Positions 17,544 through 25,828 of a stretch of DNA of 64,000 nt are shown here, one piece after another. Every line of letters begins with the position of its first letter. The first letter of the stretch is position 1. The stretch is from Avimonas intestinalis (GTDB lineage: Bacteria > Bacillota > Clostridia > Oscillospirales > Acutalibacteraceae), in the NCBI GenBank assembly GCA_904380375.1, contig CAJFID010000006.1, forward strand, positions 22,070 through 86,069, given 5' to 3'. The notes below the pieces were generated by a model that had not been told where the DNA came from, made no database searches, and was given only the letters and a program-made list of their open reading frames with translations. A program made the translations under genes and the position numbers.

Positions 17544-18413
17544 ATGGCAATGAAGAGCGTGGGGATCAACCCCTCGAAATTCCATAAAAGCCAGATTAAG
17601 TTTTACCTGATCCTCCTGCCTGTGACGGCCTTTATGGTCCTGCCGATCCTGTATATCGTCATGCATGCGCTCAAGCCGATTGACGAGCTGTTTTTGTACC
17701 CGCCCCGCTTTTTTGTGCAGAACCCGACGCTGGACAATTTTATCCGGCTGTTCAGCCAGACGGAGCTGACCCAGATCCCGGTTTCCCGCTTTTTGTTCAA
17801 CAACATCGTCATTGCGGCAGTCACCGTCGCCGCGACGATCTATGTCAGCGTGGCCGCGGGGTATGCCCTGTCCAAAATCCGTTTCCGGGGGCGCCGGGCC
17901 ATCTTTACCGTCAATAAGCTGGCGCTGATGTTTGTGGCGGTGGCGGTGCAGATCCCGCGGTACATCGTGATCACCAAGATCGGGCTGAGCGATAACTTCC
18001 TGGTCCATATCCTGCCGGAGCTCGCCATGCCGGTGGGACTGTTCCTGGTCAAGCAGAATATTGACCAGATCCCTGATTCCCTGATTGAAGCGGCGGAAAT
18101 AGACGGCGCGACCCAATTCTACGTCCTGCGTAAAATCATTGTGCCGCTGGTCAAGCCGGCCCTGGCCACCGTCGCGATCCTTTCCTTCCAGGCGGCCTGG
18201 AACAGCACGGCGGAATCCAACACCTTTATCAATGACGAGAGCATCAAGTCCTTTGCCTATTATATCAACCAGGTTGCCAACACCGGCAACGGCCTGGAAG
18301 GGCAGGGGATGGCGGCCGCTGCGGCGCTGCTGATGTTCCTGCCCAACCTGATCCTCTTTATTATCATGCAGTCCAGGGTGATGGATACGATGACCAACGC
18401 CGGGATTAAGTAA
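17544..18413 (+). CDS. ABC sugar permease B1 (MalG/LplC type)
   Basis: The ATG at 17544 has AAAGGAGCG upstream. The protein has 289 residues with six membrane segments and an EAA loop (LIEAAEIDGATQFYVLRKIIVPLVKP). It is the partner of the preceding permease. In place of the usual PL-type end it finishes RVMDTMTNAGIK. Confidence 0.85.
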   Translation: MAMKSVGINPSKFHKSQIKFYLILLPVTAFMVLPILYIVMHALKPIDELFLYPPRFFVQNPTLDNFIRLFSQTELTQIPVSRFLFNNIVIAAVTVAATIYVSVAAGYALSKIRFRGRRAIFTVNKLALMFVAVAVQIPRYIVITKIGLSDNFLVHILPELAMPVGLFLVKQNIDQIPDSLIEAAEIDGATQFYVLRKIIVPLVKPALATVAILSFQAAWNSTAESNTFINDESIKSFAYYINQVANTGNGLEGQGMAAAAALLMFLPNLILFIIMQSRVMDTMTNAGIK

Positions 18414-18425
18414 GGGGTGGTACGC

Positions 18426-20471
18426 GTGAAAAAAGGCGGTATGCTTTGCGTGCTGCTGGCGGTTCTGGCCACGGCCCTCGGGAGCCTGCCCGCCTTGGCC
18501 GGGAATTCAACGGCGAATACCTATACCATATCGGTCAACGGGGAGTGGATCAAGACCCAGGACGCCTACCTGCCGGGGCAGGTGTTTTTCAAGGACGAAG
18601 GGCTGAACCGTCCGTCCGACCTGGTTGTGGCGGGGCGGCGGATGTATGTGGCGGACTCGGACAATGCGCGGATCCTGGTCAAGGATCTGGACAACCCGCA
18701 GGCGCCCTCGTCTGTGCTGGGGCAGGACGCGCTTAACCGCCCGACCGGGATCCATGTGGCGGCGGATGGGACCCTGTATATTGCCGACTCCGGCGCGAAA
18801 ACCGTGGTGGTCATGGCCCCGGACGGGACGGTGCAGATGACCATCGGGGAACCGGACTCCCCCCTGTTCGGCGCCGACGCGATGTGGGAGCCCTCCAAGG
18901 TGGCGGTAGATGGGCGGGGCAATATCTATGTGATGTGCGAGGGCGGCTTCAACGGCTTGGTGCAGTTTAGCCGGGACGGGGAGTTCCTGGGGTATTTCGG
19001 GGGGAACCAGACCTCCAAAACCTTCATTGAAGCGGTCCAGGACATCTTCTTTTCCCCGGAGCAGATCGCCAAGCTCTTCAACCGCAAGCCCGCGGCCTTT
19101 ACCAACCTGGCGATTGACGGGGACGGCCTGATCTATACCGTTACGGCGGACGGCGAAGGCAACGTGGTCAAAAAGCATAACGTCGCCGGGACCAACATCC
19201 TTTCCGCCTCGCGGAGCCGCACGATGTTTGACGACATCAATTTTGCGGATATCACGGTCGGTAAGTGGGGCCAGATTTATGTGGTCTCAACGACCGGGGT
19301 GATCAACGAATACGACTATAACGGCAATATCCACTTTTCCTTCGGCGGGCTGTCCATCGCCACCGACCTAAACGGCCTGTTTACCGTGCCGTCCGGCATC
19401 GCCGTTGATGATAACGACTGCGTGTATGTCCTGGACTACGAAAAGGGGATCGTCCAATCGTTTTACCCGACCGCGTTCGCCAACCTGACCCATCAGGCCC
19501 TGCGCCTGTATGACCGCGGCCGGTACCAGGAGAGCATCGGCTACTGGCGGCAGGTGCTCCAGCTGGCCGGCTCCTCCCGCGTGGCGCATTACGGGCTGGG
19601 GCAGTGCTACCTGAATCTAAAGGACTACGAAAACGCGGCGTATCATTTTCGAATCGCTTCCGACCCCGTCTCCTATTCGGACGCGTATTGGGAGCTGCGG
19701 GATCAATGGATGGCCGACCACACCGTTTTTGTCGCGCTGGGGGTACTGGCGCTGTGCGTCCTGCTGTTCGTGCTGGTGCATAAGCGCCGGCGGCGGGAGG
19801 GCCGGTACGTCTATTCCCCTTACGCCTGCCCGCCCGGAAAGGGGCTGTGGGGGGACCTGAAGTTTATGGCGTTTTCCTGCCGGCATCCGATTGACGCGGC
19901 GCTTTACATCAAAAGCGGGCAGAAGGCGTCCAATCGGAGCGCCGTGGCAGTCGGCATCCTGGGGATCGCTGTATACCTGTTTGATTACGCCTGCCGCGGT
20001 TTCATTTTCAACAGCCATGACCTGCGGAATACCCAATACCCGGTGCTGCTGGCGACCGTGGTCGTCCCGGTGCTGCTCTGGATCGTCTGCAACTATATGA
20101 TTGCCGCGATCCAAGCAGGGGACGGCGCCCTGCGGTATGTGTTCCGCTCGACCGTTTACGCGTTCAGCCCGTATATCCTGATCACGCCCTTTGCCACCAT
20201 CCTGTCGCTGGTCCTGACCAGGGACGAGGGCTTCCTCCTCAGCATGATGGATACGGTGGCCATGCTTTGGGTCGCAGTCAACCTGTTCCTGTGCATTAAG
20301 AAGGTGCAGAGCTTTACCTTTTGGGAGACGGTCAAAAACATCCTGCTCACCCTGTTCCTGATCGTGGTGGTGCTGCTTGCCGCGACCTTGGTTTATTCGC
20401 TTTGGAATTCGATTTCCGAATTTGCCGTGTCTGTCTACAGGGAGGTGTTCTACCGTGGGTTTGACAAATAA
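18426..20471 (+). CDS. NHL-repeat, TPR-like and YIP1-domain membrane protein
   Basis: GTG at 18426 is chosen because AAGGGG lies eight bases before it; an in-frame GTG at 18417 overlaps that site. The 681-residue protein has a signal peptide, then an exported NHL-type beta-propeller (about 45-345, repeats such as PTGIHVAADGTLYIADSG and PSGIAVDDNDCVYVLDYE). A short TPR-like helical stretch (about 360-415) and a transmembrane helix (about 435-455) follow. The C-terminal part is a five-helix YIP1-type membrane domain. It always sits between sugar permeases and DUF5696 genes in clusters of this layout that I recall. The role is not known; a sensor or organiser of polysaccharide uptake is possible. 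Confidence 0.75.
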   Translation: MKKGGMLCVLLAVLATALGSLPALAGNSTANTYTISVNGEWIKTQDAYLPGQVFFKDEGLNRPSDLVVAGRRMYVADSDNARILVKDLDNPQAPSSVLGQDALNRPTGIHVAADGTLYIADSGAKTVVVMAPDGTVQMTIGEPDSPLFGADAMWEPSKVAVDGRGNIYVMCEGGFNGLVQFSRDGEFLGYFGGNQTSKTFIEAVQDIFFSPEQIAKLFNRKPAAFTNLAIDGDGLIYTVTADGEGNVVKKHNVAGTNILSASRSRTMFDDINFADITVGKWGQIYVVSTTGVINEYDYNGNIHFSFGGLSIATDLNGLFTVPSGIAVDDNDCVYVLDYEKGIVQSFYPTAFANLTHQALRLYDRGRYQESIGYWRQVLQLAGSSRVAHYGLGQCYLNLKDYENAAYHFRIASDPVSYSDAYWELRDQWMADHTVFVALGVLALCVLLFVLVHKRRRREGRYVYSPYACPPGKGLWGDLKFMAFSCRHPIDAALYIKSGQKASNRSAVAVGILGIAVYLFDYACRGFIFNSHDLRNTQYPVLLATVVVPVLLWIVCNYMIAAIQAGDGALRYVFRSTVYAFSPYILITPFATILSLVLTRDEGFLLSMMDTVAMLWVAVNLFLCIKKVQSFTFWETVKNILLTLFLIVVVLLAATLVYSLWNSISEFAVSVYREVFYRGFDK

Positions 20472-22737
20472 GCTGCTGGCGGCGGCTGCGGCCGCGGCGC
20501 TTTTGTGCGGGCTGTCCGTCCGGGGAGAGGAAGACGGTGCGCTTGCGGGCAGCTATGGGCTCCCCGAGGTGATCGCGGACCTTGAAGTCCATTCGGCCCG
20601 GCACTCCCGGGCGGAGGATTATGCCCAGGCGGCGGCCCTGCTGACCACGCAGGGGTACGAGCCGCTCCTTGAGGACGATCTCGCCGCCGTTTACCTCCGG
20701 GAGGAAAACGCCTCTCTCCGGGTGGTGGATAAGCGCAGCGGCTATGTCTGGGGCGGCCTGGACGGCGACGAGGAGATGAACAAGACCTGGACCTCCTTCG
20801 GAAACGGCATGGTGGCCATTGACGTGGTGGATTCCAAGCTGGTGTCCAAAAAACAGGGGCTGGGATATCCGGAGGAGACCACCTTTTCCTATACGGTGGA
20901 CGGCGCCAGCGCCCGCTTTGAGGCGGAATTTGCCGAATACGGGATTTCCTTTGGGTTTACGGTGGCGCTTGATGACGGCGATCTCCTGTTTTGCATGGAT
21001 ACGTCCCAGATCCAGGAAACGGGGGATTACTGGGTTCAAAACGTGTATTTTGTCCCCTTCCTGGGCTGCACCCGGGAGGACGAGACGCCGGGGTATTTCT
21101 TCCTCCCCGACGGGTCCGGCGCGCTGATGCGGTTCCAGAAAGCCAGCGCCTACAACGTGGTGTATGACCAGCGGGTCTACGGCAAGGACTATGCCATTGA
21201 CCAGACGGCGCAGACCAACGACCTGAACTCCTCCCGCCCCAATGACTTCTTAGTAGGGGAGCACGCCATCACCCTACCAGTTTTCGGCGGGGTGCACGGG
21301 GTCAAGCAGCACGGCTTTGTTGCGGAAATTACGCAGGGCGCGGAATATGCCGCCGTAACGGCGACGCCGGCCGGGATGACCACCCCGTATAACTGGATCG
21401 CCGCCCGCTTTATCGTGCGGCAGAATTATATGCAGCCCACCTCCAAGAGCGGGGCCGGTATCCAGGTGTCCCAAAAGCAGGCGAACCAGTATACGGCCTG
21501 CGTCCGGTACCACTTCCTGGACGGGGAGGAAGCCGACTATGTCGGGATGGCAAAATGGACGCGCACCCGCCTTCAGCAGGAGGGGGCGCTGGCCGACCGG
21601 ACGGATGGCGCGGAGGGGGGGATCCCCCTGCAGCTTGACGTGATTATGGCGGACGTCCGCCGGGGGCTGCTTTCCAACGGCGTTGAGGCGGTCACGACGG
21701 CAAGCCAGGTTTCCGGGCTGATGGATTTTTTGGAGGGGGAGGGGATCGGCAACGTCCAGTATGTGCTCAAGGGCTGGCAGTCCGGCGGCCTGAACGGCTA
21801 CAACCCCGAAAAGCCCGGCTTTGAAAAACGCAGCGGCAGCGCGGCGGAGTATCGGGCCCTGATTGCCAAAGCGTCCGCGGCCGGCGGCACGGTGGTGTTT
21901 TTTGAGGACCCGGTCGATCTGACCGAAAAGCAGGCGGGCTATTCCGGGTATACTGCCCACACCATGTCCCAGATGCCGGTAGAGGTGGTGCTCGAAAACG
22001 ACACCCTTTTGTACAACACCCGGCTGTATACCGGGCTGGACATCCTTCCCCGGATGATGGAGGCATCCCGCGCGTTTTATGGGGAGCACGATATCCGCCA
22101 TGTAGCGCTGGGCAGCGTCGGCGGAGTGCTCTACGCCGACCAATACCGCGGGGAGGAGGTCTACCGCGACCAGGCGCTCAGCCTCCTGACGCAGGCGGTG
22201 GAGGCTTATGCGCAAAGCGGCCTGGAAACGGCGTTTTACACGCCGAACCGCTACATGCTCCCCTACTGTGCGGCGTATTACGACATGCCGCTGACCAACA
22301 GCCAGTTCCAATTTGAGACCGATTCCGTCCCCTTCCTGCCCATTGTGCTGCGGGGGAGCGTCGACTATTTCGCCCCGTATGTCAACGAAGGGCTGTTTTC
22401 CCAGACGGATATCCTCAAGATGGTGGAATATGGCGCGTATCCCAGCTATATTCTCACCGGCAAGCAGAATTTTGAATTGTCCGATACTGCGTCCAACCAG
22501 CTGTATTCCACCTATATAGACGAGTGGACGGAGAATATGGTTTCCACCTACCGCGAGCTGGACCAGGCGCTGCGGCCGGTCGCTGGCTCGGCCATTGAGG
22601 GCCGCGAGGTGCTGCAGGAAGGCGTCGTCCGGGTCGACTACGCCAACGGGGTGGCCATTTACGTCAATTACCTGGGCTCCGCCGTCACCGCCGACGGCGT
22701 GACGGTGCCTGCGCAGGATTATCTGGTGAGGGGGTGA
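20455..22737 (+). CDS. Exported DUF5696-family protein
   Basis: GTG at 20455 lies inside the previous gene (17-base overlap) with GGGAGG upstream. It gives a signal peptide (GLTNKLLAAAAAAALLCGLSVRG). The protein has 760 residues. An N-terminal beta-rich part (about 90-370) includes FLPDGSGALMRF and YGKDYAID. A TIM-barrel-like C-terminal half (about 400-700) includes VQYVLKGWQSGGLNGYNP. These blocks are characteristic of DUF5696, whose members accompany sugar importers. The barrel-like half suggests glycosidase ancestry, but I cannot assign catalytic residues. It likely acts at the outer surface together with the NHL-YIP1 protein. Confidence 0.7.
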   Translation: MGLTNKLLAAAAAAALLCGLSVRGEEDGALAGSYGLPEVIADLEVHSARHSRAEDYAQAAALLTTQGYEPLLEDDLAAVYLREENASLRVVDKRSGYVWGGLDGDEEMNKTWTSFGNGMVAIDVVDSKLVSKKQGLGYPEETTFSYTVDGASARFEAEFAEYGISFGFTVALDDGDLLFCMDTSQIQETGDYWVQNVYFVPFLGCTREDETPGYFFLPDGSGALMRFQKASAYNVVYDQRVYGKDYAIDQTAQTNDLNSSRPNDFLVGEHAITLPVFGGVHGVKQHGFVAEITQGAEYAAVTATPAGMTTPYNWIAARFIVRQNYMQPTSKSGAGIQVSQKQANQYTACVRYHFLDGEEADYVGMAKWTRTRLQQEGALADRTDGAEGGIPLQLDVIMADVRRGLLSNGVEAVTTASQVSGLMDFLEGEGIGNVQYVLKGWQSGGLNGYNPEKPGFEKRSGSAAEYRALIAKASAAGGTVVFFEDPVDLTEKQAGYSGYTAHTMSQMPVEVVLENDTLLYNTRLYTGLDILPRMMEASRAFYGEHDIRHVALGSVGGVLYADQYRGEEVYRDQALSLLTQAVEAYAQSGLETAFYTPNRYMLPYCAAYYDMPLTNSQFQFETDSVPFLPIVLRGSVDYFAPYVNEGLFSQTDILKMVEYGAYPSYILTGKQNFELSDTASNQLYSTYIDEWTENMVSTYRELDQALRPVAGSAIEGREVLQEGVVRVDYANGVAIYVNYLGSAVTADGVTVPAQDYLVRG

Positions 22738-22743
22738 GCGGCT

Positions 22744-23664
22744 ATGGCGCAATCGGAAAAACGGCCTGCCCGCACGACGGGGCAAAAAGGGCGGAGCAGG
22801 GGCCCGCGGCTGCGCAGCCGGACGCGCAACATGCTGGTAGGGTATGCGTTTATCCTTCCATGGCTGTTCGGGCTGCTGGTATTTACCGCCTGGCCCGTGA
22901 TCTATTCGATGTACCTGAGCCTGTGCGAGGTGGCCGTGACCACCCGCGGCATTGACGCGCAGCTGACCGGCCTGGTGAATTATGTCCGGGCCTTCCGGGA
23001 GGACACCGTCTGGAGCGGGTATTTGATTAACCAGGCGGCGTATGTGCTGATGTGCACCCCGCTCATCCTGGTGTTTTCAGCGATTATGGCCCTGCTGCTC
23101 AACCAAAAGGTGCGCGGTCGCCTTTTCTTCCGGGCCCTGTATTTCTTCCCGGTCATCATCATCAGCGGCCCGGTGATGACCAAGCTGGTTGATAACAACG
23201 CCTCAAGCATCATCACAGCGGAGGGTAACGCCATTTACCAGGTGTTTTCCCAGATCCCATATATCGGGGACGCGATCATTTACGCCTTCAGCAACCTGGT
23301 GCTGATTTTATGGTACTCCGGCGTGCAGGTCCTGATTTTCCTGGCCGGCCTGCAGAAAATCGACCGATCAATGTATGAGGCGGCTCGCATTGACGGCGCA
23401 TCCGGATGGGCAATTTTCTGGAAGATCACGATCGTGCAGATGAAGCCCATGGCGCTGATCAACGCGATCTTTACCATTGTGCAGCTGACCGGCTTTTCGG
23501 ACAACGAGGTCAACACCCATATCAGCAGCCAGATGTTTGAAACGGGGAAGATCTATTCCTATTCGGCGGCGCTGGCCTGGAGCCATTTCCTTGTGGCCCT
23601 GCTGATGATCGGCCTGGCGTTTCTGATCCTGCGCAGCCGGCGGGACAAGGAGGTGAAAGCATGA
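22744..23664 (+). CDS. ABC sugar permease A2 (MalF/LplB type)
   Basis: The ATG at 22744 is six bases after the DUF5696 stop. The 306-residue protein has a basic N-terminus and six membrane segments, with the EAA loop YEAARIDGASGWAIFWKITI. It is a second MalF-type permease, different from that at 16630. It may form an importer with the next gene and one of the two solute-binding proteins. Confidence 0.85.
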   Translation: MAQSEKRPARTTGQKGRSRGPRLRSRTRNMLVGYAFILPWLFGLLVFTAWPVIYSMYLSLCEVAVTTRGIDAQLTGLVNYVRAFREDTVWSGYLINQAAYVLMCTPLILVFSAIMALLLNQKVRGRLFFRALYFFPVIIISGPVMTKLVDNNASSIITAEGNAIYQVFSQIPYIGDAIIYAFSNLVLILWYSGVQVLIFLAGLQKIDRSMYEAARIDGASGWAIFWKITIVQMKPMALINAIFTIVQLTGFSDNEVNTHISSQMFETGKIYSYSAALAWSHFLVALLMIGLAFLILRSRRDKEVKA

Positions 23665-24659
23665 AGCGTATCATGGAATCCCTGCGCCCGCCGGCGCTGA
23701 GCGGCATGGCGGGCAAAGCGGCCGGGACCGCCCGGGCCGCTGCGCGCAAGCTCCGGCTCCGCCGGCGGCTGCTTGGTTCGGCCGATTCCTTGGGGCTTCT
23801 CAAAAAGCTGGCCGTATATTTTTTCCTGATTACCATCGGCTTTGTGTATCTGTACCCGCTTTTGTATATGGTCGTCAACAGCCTGATGACCACGGAGGAT
23901 TTGATTGACCCGGCGGTCAACTGGGTCCCTACCTCCCTATACCTGGACAACTTCCGGGTGGCCTTCCGGGTGCTGGATTTTGGCCGGACGATCGGGTATT
24001 CCCTGCTGATCTCGAGCGTCTGCGCGGTGTCCCAGACGCTGATCGGCGCGGTGGCCGGCTACGGCTTTGCCCGCTTTCGCCTGCCGGGCAAGGGGCTGCT
24101 GATGGTCCTGCTGGCGGCCACGTTCCTTGTGCCGGAGCAGGTGACGATGGTCCCCCGGTATATCCTGTTCAACGCCTACGGTATGAACGATTCCCTCTGG
24201 CCGGTTTTCCTCCCCGCTCTGCTGGGGCAGGGGGTAAAGGGCGCCCTGTTCATCCTGGTGTTTGTCATGTTTTTCCAGTCGTATCCCCTTGCGCTGGACG
24301 AAGCGGCCGAGATTGACGGGGCCGGCAAGCTGCGGGTTTTCCTGCGGATCGCCCTCCCGATGGCCGTGCCGGCCATCGTGGTATCCCTGATTTTCTCCTT
24401 TGTGTGGAATTGGAACGAGACGTTTAATATTTCCCTGTACGACAAGGATATCCAGACCCTGCCCATGCAGCTCAATGCTTTCGTGTCCCGTTACCAGGAA
24501 ATGTACCCCACCACCGACGGGAGCGAGGTGAACCGCCTCAACGAAGGGATCCAAATGGCCGCCACGCTGATTACCATCGCGCCGCTGGTGGTGATGTATA
24601 TGGCGCTGCAAAAGCAGTTTGTGGAAAGCATTGAACGCACCGGCCTGACCGGGGAATAA
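23661..24659 (+). CDS. ABC sugar permease B2 (MalG/LplC type)
   Basis: The ATG at 23661 overlaps the previous stop by four bases. The 332-residue protein has six membrane segments after a basic 45-residue N-terminal extension. Its EAA loop is LDEAAEIDGAGKLRVFLRIALPMAVP. It pairs with the preceding permease. It is the last gene of the importer block; the LacI gene follows with its own promoter. Confidence 0.85.
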   Translation: MKRIMESLRPPALSGMAGKAAGTARAAARKLRLRRRLLGSADSLGLLKKLAVYFFLITIGFVYLYPLLYMVVNSLMTTEDLIDPAVNWVPTSLYLDNFRVAFRVLDFGRTIGYSLLISSVCAVSQTLIGAVAGYGFARFRLPGKGLLMVLLAATFLVPEQVTMVPRYILFNAYGMNDSLWPVFLPALLGQGVKGALFILVFVMFFQSYPLALDEAAEIDGAGKLRVFLRIALPMAVPAIVVSLIFSFVWNWNETFNISLYDKDIQTLPMQLNAFVSRYQEMYPTTDGSEVNRLNEGIQMAATLITIAPLVVMYMALQKQFVESIERTGLTGE

Positions 24660-24758
24660 GAGCGCCGATAGCAAACCGCTGTAGGCCACTATCGAACAAA
24701 TAAGTAAAAGAAAAAGCAGGCCTTTGTATATATTTTGTACAGAAACACTGCCGGCGGG

Positions 24759-24786
24759 TTGAAAGAGGGGGAACATATGTTAAAAT
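24759..24786 (+). promoter_or_regulatory. Promoter for the LacI regulator gene
   Basis: TTGAAA (24759-24764) and TAAAAT (24781-24786) are 16 bases apart, with TGn just before the -10. An AGGGGGG ribosome binding site and the ATG follow. No copy of the 30-bp operator is visible here, so autorepression through that site is unlikely. Confidence 0.6.
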
Positions 24787-24814
24787 AGATGGGAACACTA
24801 AGGGGGGAAGAAAT

Positions 24815-25807
24815 ATGAAAAAAGTCACCTTAAAGGATATTGCCGTCGTCACCGGCTTAAGCGTAAACTCCGTTTCCCGGGCCCTGAAGGATAAGGACAG
24901 CATTTCGGCCGAAACCCGGAAAATGGTGCAGGAGGCAGCCAAGAAAATGGGCTATATTCCCAATTCTTTGGCCAGCTCTATGCGTTCCGGAAAGACGTAC
25001 AGTATTGCGGTGATTTTGGGGGAGATTGTCAACCCCTATAACGCTCACCTCCTGAACAACCTGACGACCCGCCTGCACGATGCCGGGTATACTCTGCTGG
25101 TATTCGTCACAAACCAGCGCCGCTCCCTTGAGGACAGCGCCGTGCAGAATGCCATCAGCAAGAACGTGGACGCTCTGGTTGCCTGTACCCAGCTCAAGCC
25201 GGACAACATGGAGCTGATCCGGGGGCTCGGCATCCCCTTCCTGCAGATCGGCCTGGTCTCTACAACGCCGGAATTTTGCCAGGTGAGCAAGGACGAATAC
25301 CACGCGGGCTATCTCGCGGCAAGGCATCTGCTGGAGAAGGGGCACCGGCGGATCCTGCATATTGTCTTCCCCCAAAAATATTTTGCGTTTTCCGGCGAGC
25401 GGACCCGCGGCTTCCGCCAAGCCTATGAGGAAGCCGGCGTCCCCTTTGACGAGGGGCTGCTGTATACGTACTACCGGGAAAACACGATCCAGCGTATTCT
25501 GGAGCAGGCGGCCGAGAAGTCGCCCGGCTTTACCGCCATTACTGCGGGCAACGACATGCTGGCTTGGCAGGTGATTGAAACCCTGCGGAACCAAGGATTC
25601 CGGGTGCCGGAGGATTACGCGGTTGTCGGCTTTGACGATCTGCGCTCCTTTATCCGTGTCCCTTACCGGCTGACCTCGGCCGCGTCCAACCTGTCCGACC
25701 TGTCCCGGCGTGCCGTCGAGATTTTGATGGCCCAGCTGGACGATCCCCAGGCCTCCCCCCGGGTTTATGTGGAAACCACCTATTTGGTAGAGGGGGAAAG
25801 CACCTAA
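24815..25807 (+). CDS. LacI-family transcriptional regulator
   Basis: The ATG at 24815 follows AGGGGGGAAG. The 330-residue protein has the LacI helix-turn-helix at the start (VTLKDIAVVTGLSVNSVSRAL) and the hinge (KKMGYIPNSLASSMRSGKT). A periplasmic-binding-protein-like effector domain follows (about 60-330). It is a repressor or activator that responds to a sugar or sugar derivative. The two near-identical palindromes at 598-629 and 27811-27850 flank its operon at both ends and have the symmetry expected of its target. Confidence 0.9.
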   Translation: MKKVTLKDIAVVTGLSVNSVSRALKDKDSISAETRKMVQEAAKKMGYIPNSLASSMRSGKTYSIAVILGEIVNPYNAHLLNNLTTRLHDAGYTLLVFVTNQRRSLEDSAVQNAISKNVDALVACTQLKPDNMELIRGLGIPFLQIGLVSTTPEFCQVSKDEYHAGYLAARHLLEKGHRRILHIVFPQKYFAFSGERTRGFRQAYEEAGVPFDEGLLYTYYRENTIQRILEQAAEKSPGFTAITAGNDMLAWQVIETLRNQGFRVPEDYAVVGFDDLRSFIRVPYRLTSAASNLSDLSRRAVEILMAQLDDPQASPRVYVETTYLVEGEST

Positions 25808-25828
25808 CGCAAGCAAGGAGGTTTGCGC

